From: Aporrectodea caliginosa
Lineage: Eukaryota > Annelida > Clitellata > Crassiclitellata > Lumbricidae
Length of the DNA: 64,000 nt
Direction: 5' to 3'
Assembly (NCBI GenBank): GCA_020284085.1
Contig: JACEVL010000975.1
Coordinates: forward strand, 65,001 to 129,000
The position numbers were made by a program, and so were the translations under genes. This document shows, one piece after another, positions 10,586 to 48,469 of the stretch (position 1 is the stretch's first letter; every line of letters begins with the position of its first letter). A model generated the notes under the pieces. That model did not search any database. It had not been told where the DNA came from and worked only from the letters and a program-made list of their open reading frames with translations.

Positions 10586-10942
10586 GGTGACAGTCCGAAG
10601 GTCCGGTAGTCCGAAAGTTTTAGAAGTTGGATTGATGAAAAGAGTCCTTGCTTAAATAGAAGGTGGAATGATGAAAAAATGTTTATAGTGTAAGTAGAAG
10701 TTGGATTGATAAAACTATTTTATAATAGAAGTGGAAGCTGGATTGCTGAAAAAATCATAGTATAGGGCTGTAGGCATAAGTAGAAGTTGGATTTATGACA
10801 AAAATTAGAATGTTAAGTAGGCCTAGAAGTTGGACTGATGCTCAAACTAAAATGTTACAATGGGCGAATAATTTAGAGCGCTATTAATGTCGGACTATAG
10901 AATATTCAGACTATCGAACCTTCGGATTATCGAAACAGAACC
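10586..10942. mobile_element. Foldback element B with minisatellite core
   Basis: The left end GGTGACAGTCCGAAGGTCCG is opposed at the right (minus strand) by GGTTCTGTTTCGATAATCCG followed by AAGGTTCGATAGTC. Inside lie about six copies of AGAAGTTGGATTGATGAAAA, the reverse complement of the core of element A. The flanks GTTTGAACC (10577-10585) and GTTTGACTC (10943-10951) match at 7 of 9 bases, suggesting an aged 9-bp target duplication. It starts 71 bp after the stop codon of the 911-codon ORF, probably within its 3' untranslated region. Confidence 0.68.
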
Positions 10943-10951
10943 GTTTGACTC

Positions 10952-13007
10952 AACGGTTTGAGCCTCCCTAAGACGGTTACTGCGTAGGGACCTTGAGTAG
11001 GCCTAAGTCCTTCACTCACAACTGCTCAATACCATCGATTGATGCTTGGTCATTAGATAGTGACGTTTAATAAATGCATAATAATATTTCTCTACTTTTA
11101 ACTGGGATCAAGCAGTGAAGAACGTTTGCAATTTCCACTTTATCTGTTGTGAAGCATAACTCAGGCGTTTATGAATCTTTCTTTGCAGGCTGTCTCAACA
11201 CTTGAAGGTTGTCTCAATACTTGAATCATTAAACGATTGCATAGATATGAGCATAATGGAGGTGATGTCATATTTACTAACATAATTACATTCAAGAGGA
11301 CGTATAGACCTATGACTGATTCGCTCTTAATTTGTATTTATTTATTACAACATTTTACTATAATTAACACTTTTTAGCATTATTTATTAACCACCAAATA
11401 TAGTAGTTAAGACGGAATACGGAGAGTTTAGTCTGAAAAATGACTCATAAAGAAGACAATGTCGTTTAATTTGTCACCCCAGTCTTCTTGATCTGCTCAT
11501 AAAACAGCAGAATGTTGATAAATATCTAGGAATTACTCAGTTTAATATTATTTTAGTTATTTTAACTGCATGAAATATCTCCAATATTGTTGATGAGCTC
11601 GTCTGGTTCCTTTGAGAATGTGCAGAGAAGGCCACGCATTGTTGATTTGATGATATCTGTCAACTAGGGAGTGGTCCATCTTCAGAATGTTCCAGATCAT
11701 TAACTTATGAAACCGTAAACAAGTTTCAAACGATCCATTTTTCTGCTTTTAATTTAAGACTTTGATAGATAGGCCTACTGTACTTATTCCACTTTGTACA
11801 CTGTACATAAATGATCTGAGTTTGTTTTGAATGTCAGAAACTGGATGAAACACTGTTATTATGTCGACATATTGACAGTAATAATACATAGAAATGGTTT
11901 AACGATACATAGACAGGTATTGCAGATTATTGGTATTGCATACAGGTCGTTGTATCGCTCTTGAATTGACTCTCCTTAGTAGTTTGTTCAAGATGAAAAA
12001 GTAGAAAATGATTTCTGTATTTTTGTGTCTTACTTATGCTGTTGAAAACAATTTGCCCAATCAGAGGTAAGGTTGAGCGTTACAAGTACCTAACTACCTA
12101 TACAGTTTTACGGATGCAGTTTAAGGAAGTTGATCATTATCTTGCGTCTACAGTCCTTAGTGTTGTGGTTGCTTATCGTTGGCCTGTAGCATGCATCTGA
12201 CAAGCAAAAAAGACAGCTGCATATAATATCTATTCCTACTCAGAAGTGGACACTGGACACGTCTGCCAAAGAGATCCAAGTTACAAAGGCCTGAAGACCA
12301 AGGTTTGTACAGGCTTTGAGCCTGTGCAGACTACTGTATAGGCTCTGAAGGCCAGTGAAGACTGCAAGCTTAGTATGAAGGTCTGAAGATTACTGTACAG
12401 ATTTAAAAGGTCCAAAGACTGCAAGTTATTACTTGATCTGAATACTACTGTACAGACAAAGATACAACGCAGATAGCATAAAAAGAGGATGAATTATGTA
12501 TAAAGGATGTCCTTTAAAACTGCTTACTTATTAAGACCTGAAAATGAAGACAAGAGTATTCCCAAATAAAAGTTCTCCAAATATTCTACAAATACCTGGT
12601 AATGATGAGAATGCAATTTCCATGTGACAATACTGGGATTCAATTTGGGGTGCACCAGTGTTGAAGGCAAACACAGGAGTCACTTATAAAGGATGTCCTG
12701 AAAAAACTGCTAAGCTTTAATACTTAGAACCCCTCCACCCCTTGTCTGTAGTTGGAATTATATCTCTCCTTCTCCTCCACTGCATGTCTAAACTGGATAA
12801 CTCCTTGTAATGCCACTTGAACTACACTTCAGGCTCTTTATAGAACACTTAATTAAACCATGAATTCTGACATAACTTTATCAAGTACATGGATTCCAAT
12901 GTTATGTTTTAGAAAATTACCTCACGATAACACAGTCTCGTTATAACATAAGTATCGACACAGCTCAAAGTGGTGTTGTCACTGTGGTGCACAACTCTTC
13001 TCACGCG
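10952..13007. other. Non-coding, AT-rich
   Basis: No gene was recognised. Bases 12280-12440 hold a degenerate tandem array of phrases like GGTCTGAAGACTACTGTACAG. ACTTATAAAGGATGTCCT is repeated near 12505 and 12675 in variant form. Confidence 0.4.
11069..11074 (+). terminator. Candidate poly(A) signal
   Basis: AATAAA about 555 bp after the stop of the 911-codon ORF, in AT-rich sequence. If it is used, the 3' UTR would contain foldback element B. Another AATAAA lies near 12566. There is no transcript evidence. Confidence 0.3.
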
Positions 13008-13077
13008 TTAACACTTTAACGACGAGCAAGAACCAAAATGCATGGAAAACTAATCCCTCTCGTCATTAAAGGGTTAA
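13008..13077. repeat. Small palindromic TTAA element, copy 1
   Basis: About 70 bp with inverted ends: TTAACACTTTAACGACGAG at the left and its imperfect complement CTCGTCATTAAAGGGTTAA at the right. The loop contains AAAATGCATGGAAAACTAAT. Three further copies are recognised at 20829-20862 (partial), 29631-29698 and 39794-39863. Every full copy starts and ends with TTAA, which may be the target site. Confidence 0.75.
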
Positions 13078-13739
13078 GAGCAACCCGAACCCCATATTGT
13101 ATAAATATGACAAAAATCATGACGGAAAAACACAAGTTAAAGACACGTTTTATTATCCTAAGCCAGCGACTACGGTAACCGTCTCTCCAACAGAGTTGAG
13201 TTCGTTTCATAGTCAACAAACTTATATAAAAGCATGAACGATGATTAGAAATACTGCCTTAATTACTGCTAAATGAAAATGAGACAATTATTTAACATCT
13301 GAACAAATTTACAATGAGAAATGGCAGACTGAGAATAGCCACTGTAAAACAGACAGTATATTAATAAGATTTCGTCATTGTAAAACAGACAGTAGTTAGT
13401 AAGATTTCATAAGGACCACTGCTACAATGGGTTAAGGCAACAGGCGAATTTCCTCCACACGGTGGCAGACCTGAGCAACCCACTTGCTCAATTCTGTCTT
13501 TTTGCTGAGGAAATATTGATATGTTTACTAAACCACACAATTTAAACAAATTTCGCTCTTAAAGCTATTTCATCAGGAGACTGTTTATCATACCTAGACG
13601 TTATAAATCCAGTTGAAATCCAACAGGTAAGGAAAATTCAGAATGTTGTCTTGCTAAAGTCTTGATATACAGTCTCAACATTTACTGTATACATAGCCTT
13701 TAGACAATCACTAGCAAGTAATTTAATCTTTAATGTAAT

Positions 13740-13860
13740 CAGAACTATATATATTTGTGTATATATATATATACACACATATATATATATTCACAAATAA
13801 AAGATATCTAAGATTACATATACATGTACATGTATATATATATTCACAAATAAATGATAG
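13740..13860. repeat. TA/CA microsatellite cluster
   Basis: Runs of TATATA with ACACAC and TGTACATG, broken by a twice-repeated ATTCACAAATAAA.GAT phrase. Confidence 0.7.
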
Positions 13861-13964
13861 CTCTTGAAGATTAGGCCTACATTTTTAAGAGACATTAGCA
13901 ATTAATGTAATGTAACCTAACAACCTGCACCATCAGTGCAGTGAAAAGTAATAGATTTCATATA

Positions 13965-14412
13965 GGGGCCGTCCATAAAGTACGTCACGCTCCAGGGGGA
14001 GGGGGGTTTAAGAAAGTGTGACAGTTTGTGACAGGGGAGGGGGTCAGGCCATGTGTGACGTCACACATTTATTTTTATATTTTATTTATAATTTATTTTT
14101 TATTTTTTAGTAGAATTTCATAGCTTTAAAAATAATTTTCAAAAATTTTCTGAAACATTTTAATTAGTTTTATGTCAAAATAGCATGAAATGCATATCTC
14201 CTGAATGTGTTTTTCACGATTCCTCTTGCTAGGAGCGCTAGTAATAATGCTGTTGCGAAGCCTTGTTTATGTATTAGCCTTGCTTTCGGAAGTATTATTA
14301 TTTCTATGTTGAAAGTGTGACGTACTTTAGGGGGTCCGAGTTTTGTGACAGTTTGTGACAGGGGAGGGTAAAAATGGTCAAAAATAGCGTGACGTACTTT
14401 ATGGACGGCCCC
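13965..14412. mobile_element. MITE with GGGGCCGTCC ends, copy 2 (448 bp)
   Basis: By eye this is nearly identical to 4509-4941 along its whole length. It differs mainly by a 23-bp insertion near 14292-14314 (TATTATTATTTCTATG plus flanking bases) and a few single bases. ATA lies on both sides, consistent with a 2-3 bp target duplication. The close match implies recent mobility of the family. Confidence 0.87.
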
Positions 14413-14639
14413 ATACCATGCATTTTAGAAGGCCTCAGTGAAGCAAAGTAACCAGACACTGATGCAGCTCCTCTCAAAATAACTAGCAATCACAGTTACA
14501 TAAAGGCACACACCTTTGCAAGCGCTGATAATGAACCGAGGTCACCAGCGATTAAAACATCAAACTACATGTAGCTACTGATTCACACACTGATTCTACA
14601 AGCCACTGATTCACACACTCAACTGAATATACCAAGGAT

Positions 14640-14860
14640 ATATGAACCTCATACAGATATACAAATTTGCTGGACCCACTGCATGGAACAGTCTTCCCGA
14701 CCAAGTAAAGAATGTGACATCTCCGGAGACATTCAAATCACAGCTGAAGACTATTCTTTAAAACTTTCATACTGATTTTTCTAACTCACGTACCGTGCCC
14801 TTTTCTTAAGCCTCGACTGTGCTACGGTGCTATATAAATCGTCTTATTATAATTCAGCAG
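14640..14860 (+). mobile_element. LINE 3' end with RT C-terminal tail
   Basis: One frame reads FAGPTAWNSLPDQVKNV then SPETFKSQLKTILF before a stop. This is the characteristic C-terminus (G..AWN.LP....K....FK..LK..LF) of CR1/L2-like LINE polymerases. It is followed by the 3' tail GTGCTATATAAAT. It is 5'-truncated. Confidence 0.75.
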
Positions 14861-15204
14861 AAGTGAACGAAGGCGCCAGCATGAACCGCAAGCACCGATA
14901 CTAAATCAGTCGCAGGCGAATTTCCTGCACACATTAGAAGACCTGAGCAACTCACTGCTCAATCCTGTCTTTTTTCACAATTTTTAAACAATTAAACTAC
15001 TGAATCACTCACACAGGCAACAATTAACATATATGCAATCAGTCATGGATCCTTCCCAGTGACTCACAGAACGAGGTGGATCTCTTGTTCCTTTTGCACT
15101 CTTCTAGTTTTCTGTGCAGTGCTTTGCAAAATGATAAAAGCCGTCCTTAATGACATTTAACATCATTAGGTCAGAGCAGAGAACAACCCAACTAGCTTGC
15201 TCTA

Positions 15205-15463
15205 TATAAATTGGACCCACTGCATGGAACAAGCTTCCCGACCAAGTAAAGAATGCGACATCTCCGAAAACATTTACAATTACTTCAATAATGCAACAAT
15301 GTGCCTTTTCAGCGGTTACGATATCAACCTGGAATAGTTTCCCTCTGAATATGATGTCCCTCTGAATAGGTTTACCTTTAAAAACACTGGAAAACTGGAA
15401 GTGCATCTGAGTAGACATCCTGCAGAGGTGCTATATAAATGCTTTGAATGAATGAATGAATGA
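15205..15463 (+). mobile_element. Second LINE 3' fragment, disrupted
   Basis: Starts with the same GGACCCACTGCATGGAACA sequence as the copy at 14670. It then diverges and ends with GAGGTGCTATATAAATG and a (GAAT)n tail. It is probably a truncated and rearranged copy. Confidence 0.6.
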
Positions 15464-18342
15464 ACAGCTCACCAAGCATTGATGTGAACTAGCACTGTAC
15501 ATAGGACCAAATACCAATTAAATATACTTATTAATTAAAGATAAAGTGGGAACTTTAAATAGGCCTTCCACAACTCTAAACCTTGATGTGTTGGGCTTAA
15601 TCAAAGGTCCAGCTGGACCAAATCAACATACTAAACAGCCTTTCGACAACAGCATGCATGTCTGAGAATATTCGACCACCCGTCAAATCTGGATCAGGTA
15701 ACACGCTTGTTGACATGCTTCTGTAACGACTATCCGAAGTAAACACCTGTTTACGTAGCTCTGTAGAAACTCCTGGGAATCTTTGCTCTCAGGCAAAAAG
15801 ATCATTAGGCTACTGCACATACAAGACCACACAAATCCAGTGATGGGAGTAGCCCTCCACAGAGCGCAAAATCAGCATGTGCTATAGAAACTGTTTACAT
15901 GTCAGTTTACAAGAGTGCTATCAAGCATTACATTGCCAGTAAGACTCCAATCAAAGTTACATTCCGCTCAGTATATACCGAACACAAACCGAACAAATAC
16001 TGACTGTACGATTGGTGTGGATGTGGCAACAGCTGAAAGTACGTAACTTATCAGAAATTTCTTCTTCAGTGACCACCGAGACTGGAACTTGAGATTTGCT
16101 TGCAAGTTCATTTCTTAGTTTTAACCCATGCAACCAACTCTATCCCTTCCCAACAGAAATTCCTAGAAAAAAGTGTGAAAAGATTCTGCAATCCATGGGA
16201 AGCACACAAAGTTCTTAAAAGATGACTGTTTCAATTGGCTACCATCTTAAAATGTAAACACAGCGAAATTCCACCAAAAACATATGGTACATCACCTGGA
16301 CAGGTTCTTTAGCATAGCCGCTATTCCCAACAAGAAAAACACCCAAGAAAAGCTGTTGAATGTCTTAGATGCAAAGTGCGATTGAGAAGTATTGAAAAGA
16401 TGTTATATAAAATTCTCTTAGATGCAAAGATACAATTTTTAAGAGGTGACAGTTTAAAAAAACTGGTTATCACTCCAAACAAACATGATGTTATATAAAT
16501 TTCTCAAGGTGAACACTATGGTTGCTACTTTCATCAGATGCCATTGGCTGAATTTTCTTAGCACACTGCTTCGCTTGGGAAACTGCGAATTGATTTTGGT
16601 TCGCCATCAGTTGATGTTTTGTGCATTACACACTGCCATCATAGAAGCCGCTAATTAAAATTACAATTAATTAAACCTGCCACACTGAAACCGAAAAAAC
16701 GAAGTACAATTTCAATGACAGGTAAGCACAATTTTACACTGTTTTAAAATCTGCTTTGCAAATTGTTGCGCAAAAAGAAGAACGGTTTGTGTGCAAAACA
16801 CACTTAAAACCCGATTTTCTAGAGATGTTGTGTAAAATGCATCAAAGATGAGTAACGGAACAGATGTGACAATCCATCCTTCAGAAGCTTCTGCTCTCAA
16901 TCCACAAGTCCCAGTCAGTTTCGGATTTAAACGAACCACGGCTGCCTAGATTCCAACCGCATGAAAGTCTATCAAAGGCCTTTGTGAGGTCATGCAGTGC
17001 AGCCAAACGTTTATATAGCACTCTTAGATTGCCCCTAAAAGCCTGCATAGATATCAAACTGATTTAAAGAGGCAAACAGAAAATGTGCATGGAGCTGAAC
17101 TGATTGAAACAGTACCGGTACATATATTTACAAGAGGATTGGTCCAAGAGAGTGGTCCAATGCACCCATGTATACCTCAGTAAATGCCAGCATCAGATCA
17201 GGAACCTGTCAGCCATATATGGAACTCCATTGGCTGTGCAAGAGCCCACCAGTGGTGACTTTTCCAGAAAGTTGACCATCGGTTTAAAGATAATAATAAT
17301 AAGACAATTTGTATAGCTCCGTAATACAGCCTAGGTCAAAGAAAAGGACGCTGAACAAGTTGTACTTAATGAACTAGTTACCCTAACGAGAAGCACTGCT
17401 GACAAGTACTTACAAGACGTTATAAGCATGTTCAGTTATGCACAGTGCATACAAAGGCTACCAATTCCAACTCTATATATAGAAGAAGTTCAAACCACGT
17501 GTCCACATAAGACTGTCAGTTTAATTTCCTACCAAACTCTGTAAGCCTGTACACTGGTATTAGCAGTCACCCGTTTATGCTTGACAAGCGACTACAAGAG
17601 TTTCGTATAAATCTAGACCAATTAGACTTGAAAGGGTATGGTTCTTTAGACTTTTAACCAGAAATACAGGTTACATTACAAAACTAATCACAGTTCCATC
17701 ATCCCTTGCAGTAATCCTGTCGTAATGCTTGACAGTGTTAAGCTTGCTGAACCCTTTTACAATGCACTTCATCCAGACAACAGACACCTCAACATGTGAC
17801 ACTGAAATGTCACCATGAATACCTCAACAAAACATTACCGGCAAACTCACACGAGATGCGTCATGAAACTCTCAAAACACGAAACTCTCGGGGCAGAGGA
17901 CAATTAATTCTACCAACTCTACCCTCTTGCAATGCACTTCATCCACACAACAGACACCTCAACATGTGATACTGAAATGTGACCATGAATACCTCAACAA
18001 AACATTACTGGCAAACTCACATGAGACAACCCAACATGTGGTAACTGGCACACAGAATATGATCCGTAGCACCTTCACATGATCATTCATACCCATCGCC
18101 CTTACGTCAAACTGATTTCACAAGGCAATCACCACCGCATTCACACAATTTTTAGCATCGCATTCCAATCTGACTGCCTAAAACGGGACAATAACTGACT
18201 GACCATTAGAACATTCACATGAATCACTGACTTAATCATCAGTGCACAGCTTAATTCCAACCACTGAAATGACCCTGACCCCATCAACACATATATCCCA
18301 GTTCACATAACTCCATCCATTTATCACATCAACTTCCTAAAG
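15464..18342. other. Non-coding region 3' of protein kinase N
   Basis: No gene was recognised. Bases 17746-17850 and 17926-18020 are a diverged direct duplication of about 105 bp (CAATGCACTTCATCCA then ACCTCAACATGTGA). Bases 16590-16660 hold an inverted copy of the ACTTCTATTG...GGTGTCTAATGCAC short repeat found in the kinase introns. Confidence 0.45.
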
Positions 18343-18744
18343 TGGTGTTTCCCAATCAGGGTTCCAAAGAACCTTAGTGGTCCGCAGATTACTGTACGGG
18401 GTTCCATGAAACCACAAAATAAATAAATTATAAATTGCTGAATAATATAACTAATGAGATAAACTATGAAAGCAGTGCATTAAATGCAGACAAAATAGCA
18501 ATTACCGCAATGGCCTCAGCGAAAATATAAAATGCAAAACACAAAAATTGCCATATTTTCCTTACAATGTAAGCCAGCATGCATGTATTGTATATACATA
18601 ATTATATATATATATTTCAGTGATTGAATTACACTTCCTGTTGTCAACTGTTTGTGACATACGAGCGTTTTTTGTGGGTAGGGGTTCCTGGGAGTAAGAA
18701 AAATTATAAAAGGTTCCCTCTTGAGAAAAGGTTGAGCAACAATG
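18343..18744. mobile_element. Probable hAT MITE, 402 bp
   Basis: Left end TGGTGTTTCCCAATCAGGGT and right end (minus strand) CATTGTTGCTCAACCTTTTC, both similar to hAT ends with TTGGGAAACA-type termini. The flanks TCCTAAAG and CCCTAAAG agree at 7 of 8 bases. GGTTCC-rich sub-ends occur on both sides. No transposase. Confidence 0.55.
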
Positions 18745-19259
18745 CCCTAAAGATTCATCCTCGTCCATATACACACCTGCATTTTCGATTTAAAAGAAGC
18801 CGTCGACTTCTTTACCCATCTTGGTCAGAACATTCATCCGTTGATCTATACTCTCAAAAAAGCAACCATGAGCATGCTATCGACTTCGTACTTTTAGTCC
18901 GATCACAAAAGGGTGGCTGTGTCAGAAGCCCTTGCTATCTGACCTTTCCAGAGCATATTGCAAAGTTCTGATCTTATATTCCAGTACACTAATCGTAATT
19001 GATAACTTCTATCGTGCCGGTGTCTAATGCAGAAGGCATCAACCAATGGCACACTAAAACAAGGCATAATAAAAATATCCAGAAGATCAGTTCATAAGAC
19101 TAAGAGTCGCAGTGGAAGTCTTCACAAGACCATAACACCCACGTAATCATAGTTACTGGGTATTACCTATCAAAGTCAACCATTTCAGTTGCTCCAGGAC
19201 ATAGCAGACTGAAAACTAATTGGAAGTTAATGCAACACATGCCACATATGAATGACGAC

Positions 19260-19397
19260 TCAAACTTGAAATAAATCCATAGTCTAAATTGAAATAAATC
19301 TAAAAATAAATCCATAGTCTAACTTGAAATAAATCTAAAAATAACATCCATAGTCTAAATTGAAATAAATCTAAAAATAACATACCCATAGTCTAGC
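19260..19397. repeat. Short tandem array, about 40-bp unit
   Basis: About four copies of CATAGTCTAAATTGAAATAA followed by ATCTAAAAATAA, with single-base changes. Confidence 0.85.
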
Positions 19398-20175
19398 TTA
19401 GCTTCTCCTAAGAAATTATAACAGAATACCCAAGATTATTGAAATTTTTTGGCAAATATCAACCAGGAGACTTGCACAAATGGTCTTTAAAATATGGTCC
19501 TACATGGTCCCCAGAAATTCATTACGACGTGTCAGGCCTCGGTTTTAGGCGTAGAGAACTGAATTTGCTACCGTGCACAAAACCGTTATTCACAAGTATT
19601 ATTTGCACATTAACATCGCACAGCAATAACATTTCTCGAATAAGAAAACACTTGTAACCTGCAGAATTTACTTTTTTGGATCATTTAACCTCACCCAAAC
19701 TAACATTGCTACTGAAACAATCGCAAAAATCTAAGTCTACACTGACAACTGTACAATTCAGCATGCTCTCTCGCGTTTCCGAAAACCTCGATCACGTAAG
19801 CTTGCTAAGATTTTAATACAGAATCGAGAGGCCCAGCTGTCTGCCACCCCTAATACTTTTACCATCATGTTCTTCGCAACACGATGGATTGCCTGGTAAC
19901 ACTGTTGGCACTTTAAAATCTCTCGTGCGTTAAGATGACGATAAACTTGAAGGACGTCTGACAAGTCATTTATGAAAATGTTAAATCCTAATAAACTGAG
20001 AAAAGAAGACTCTGGTTTTGAAGTGTCGATGAAACCTGAAGCTATCTTGCATAGCATGCCACAGGTTTCTTGAAAGGCACCCCAAGCTCCAACTACTTTT
20101 TCAGAGTCACGCATCTTAACGCCGATAGCTGCCGCTGCCATTCAGTTCAGTTCTGCCGCTGGACCAGAAGCCAAC

Positions 20176-45725
<25,550 letters not shown>

Positions 45726-46080
45726 GATGACCGGATGAATGTACCTGACGAAGAAGACCTACAAAATAATCGACTATATCCTTGTCTTCTTGTCTCCAAG
45801 TTACCGATTCATTAAAAGCCAAAACACTCTTTAACTCGTCCAAATCGGCCGATTAATGACCTCGCTTCGTCAGCTGCTATATTAAGAAATTAACGGAGAA
45901 GGCATTTCCATCAAAATTTTGTTAAAAAAACAGGAAAAAATTCATTTATTGAAAGTGAAGTTTATAGAGTGGTGTCACTTCCTGCTGCCGCTAGAGGCGC
46001 TCCGTCCAATCAGAAACGACATAACTTTCCTTTGCCGCTACTCACCAAAGATCACCTAACTTAGCGTAGGCCAGAGGAGC
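45726..46080 (-). promoter_or_regulatory. PKN leader and candidate promoter
   Basis: Lies directly upstream of the PKN start. A GTCCAATCAG sequence near 45994 gives an inverted CCAAT box relative to the gene. No TATA box stands out. A tiny upstream ORF (ATG AAT CGG TAA) lies near 45810 on the minus strand. The transcription start is not determinable from sequence. Confidence 0.35.
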
Positions 46081-46519
46081 AGAGATTATAGAGCTCACAC
46101 ATAATTATATTCATATAGCGCTATTCTATCCTAGACATCTCTACAACTGTCCGTTTACAATATGCACAATATATATATATATAAACAAATAGAAACACAC
46201 TGGCCATTGTGCAAAGGCACTTAATAGAGTCTGAGAGACCCAGCTGATGCGCTATAGCGCGCTTTATTTTCGTTTTTCCGGCGTTCTCTTTAACATGGTC
46301 ATCTCTTCTGGGATAATTATATATATACACTTTCTTTTTTGTTTTTCATTCCATACCGTTCTTTCATCTTCCAGCTGCTCTGTCGCATACTATTCGTCCG
46401 CACAATGCACCACCATTTGTTCTTAGACTATAAATCTGCCTGCAGCCTGGCAGCCATGCTATATGTCCATCTGAACCACCTCACATCTAGTCCTTCTCCA
46501 TCAGCCTACGCTGTACGAC
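46081..46519. other. Non-coding between PKN promoter and transposon cluster
   Basis: An AT microsatellite lies near 46160-46185, and a TTCATATAGCGC phrase typical of the SINE tails lies near 46112. No gene. Confidence 0.4.
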
Positions 46520-47791
46520 TAGGGAATGTAATCCCGGGATCCCGGGAATCCCGGAACTTTTCAAATCCCGGGATCCCGGGATTGACAAACATGGAATCCC
46601 GTATTTCCGGGATTACAAAAATCGGTTTTTTATTAAAATTACATGATGCACAGTCTAATTCTTCCTTGGGCGTTTGACGCTAATACAACAGATAATTAAG
46701 CAGAGGCCCTAGTAAGACTACAGAGAGCAGATGGACCGTCCCTGTGTTGCCTTAATAGGCTATCAGGGAGCTGCAGCGGTGCACCCTACTGCTAGGCTAG
46801 CCTGCTACTGCCTGGGCAAGATCCTTCCACTCACTGCCTGGGTTCCTCGCGCTGTGGTCGGTCAGTGCGGTGGTCATCTGGTATTCTCGACCTGATTTCG
46901 GGCCATGGTATCATCACTATCAACTATTAAGTAATCAACCCATCCCTGCTGCTGCCAAGTGTCACTACCTAATGAGTAATTGCTCGAGCTCAATTCGCGG
47001 TCGAAGTAGACAAGGTGTATGGGGGACTCTGTGAGCAGTTCCTTTAAGCGGCGATAGGCGTCGCCAGTATGTGATGTGGTCTAAGCAGTACTTCCGTAAA
47101 GTCACTTTAGCGTAAATAAACCATAGACATCATATATTAAATGTAAGATGTCTATGACATAAACCTACCGCACAACAGAGCACACATTGTTACCTAGAGT
47201 AGCCAAACGGCATCCCATCCTGGCGCCACCTATAGCAGCCATTTTTACAGAGTCCCCCATTGCATTACTGTTATTTAACCTACTACTATAGCCTAGCACT
47301 ACGTCTACGACGATGACAGTCATATAGAATAGCGTTTATAAACTCATTTAGTTAGGGCCTAAATATATTTAATAGATTTCATAACTAATAAACGTCAGTT
47401 GAGGCGGAACGTGCATTTTCGGCGGTACCACCGGTACGGTAGGTGTTCTATGCTATAAGATAAGCTCAAGGCTAGGACATTCTACTAAATATTGACACTT
47501 TTACTTTTCTTGCGATCATTTTATCGTAAATAATTTTTAGCAATACATGGACATTGAACTTTTAACTTTTCATTTTAAGTAACAAGTTAACAATACAAAG
47601 CCACAACGTCCTAAAAATCATTGTCTTTAGTACACAACTGCTTTATAGCATTAAATATCGGGGCCTATATTTATTCTAGTCAAGACAAATTTTTCCTTGC
47701 AAACGTCAATACCGGGATCGATCCCGGGATTGATTCATTTCTAATCCCGTAATCCCGGGATTGGCAAAATGGTCCGGGATTACATTCCCTA
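46520..47791. mobile_element. Non-autonomous hAT element, 1272 bp
   Basis: Terminal inverted repeats TAGGGAATGTAATCCCGG at both ends, with several more ATCCCGGGAT phrases inside each end. The flanks are a perfect 8-bp duplication, TGTACGAC (46512-46519 and 47792-47799). No transposase was found. A 240-bp MITE lies within it (47020-47259). Confidence 0.9.
47020..47259. mobile_element. 240-bp MITE, copy 1
   Basis: Inverted ends TGGGGGACTCTGT. It contains an internal inverted phrase (AGACATC...GATGTCT). It matches, in opposite orientation, the copy at 47819-48058 over the full 240 bp, with no mismatch that I could find. It is inserted in the hAT element. Confidence 0.9.
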
Positions 47792-47818
47792 TGTACGACG
47801 TCCCACCTTCCACATCAA

Positions 47819-48058
47819 TGGGGGACTCTGTAAAAATGGCTGCTATAGGTGGCGCCAGGATGGGATGCCGTTTGGCTACTCTAGGTAACAATGTGTGCTC
47901 TGTTGTGCGGTAGGTTTATGTCATAGACATCTTACATTTAATATATGATGTCTATGGTTTATTTACGCTAAAGTGACTTTACGGAAGTACTGCTTAGACC
48001 ACATCACATACTGGCGACGCCTATCGCCGCTTAAAGGAACTGCTCACAGAGTCCCCCA
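47819..48058. mobile_element. 240-bp MITE, copy 2, inverted
   Basis: Reverse complement of 47020-47259, 559 bp away and 19 bp outside the right target duplication of the hAT element. The TTGCA following it also follows copy 1. Confidence 0.9.
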
Positions 48059-48075
48059 TTGCAACCTCTCCCACT

Positions 48076-48461
48076 CAGAGGTGCAAAAAACCAAACTTTT
48101 TCAAAATGAAAAGTTGGTTTTTGGTTTTATTTGGTTTTTGTTTTTTGTTTTCGAGACTTTCCTATTTCGGATCATAAAACTCATAAAAATGGCATAATAC
48201 CGTTCAAATTAATCAGATGTATATAAATGAAATTAACTAGAACAGTAGAACCGGAGAATGTCATAAAACTAAGTTAACAAAGACCGTACAACAATTGCCA
48301 AGAGAGTTGAATGGACGACATTTTTGGCATTTATAATTTTGAAATTTTTAAAAACCAAAAACAAAAATTTGCTGTTTTTTGTTTTTTTTGTTGTTTTTTT
48401 TAAAAAACCTAAAAAAAAACAAAAACCAAAAAATGAAAAAACCAAGCCTTTAACAGCCCTG
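48076..48461. mobile_element. hAT-like MITE with A/T-tract interior
   Basis: Left end CAGAGGTGCAAAAAACC, right end (minus strand) CAGGGCTGTTAAAGGCTTGG. The flanks CTCCCACT and CTCCCACA agree at 7 of 8 bases. The interior has opposed GGTTTTTG and CAAAAACC tracts able to fold. Confidence 0.65.
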
Positions 48462-48469
48462 CTCCCACA

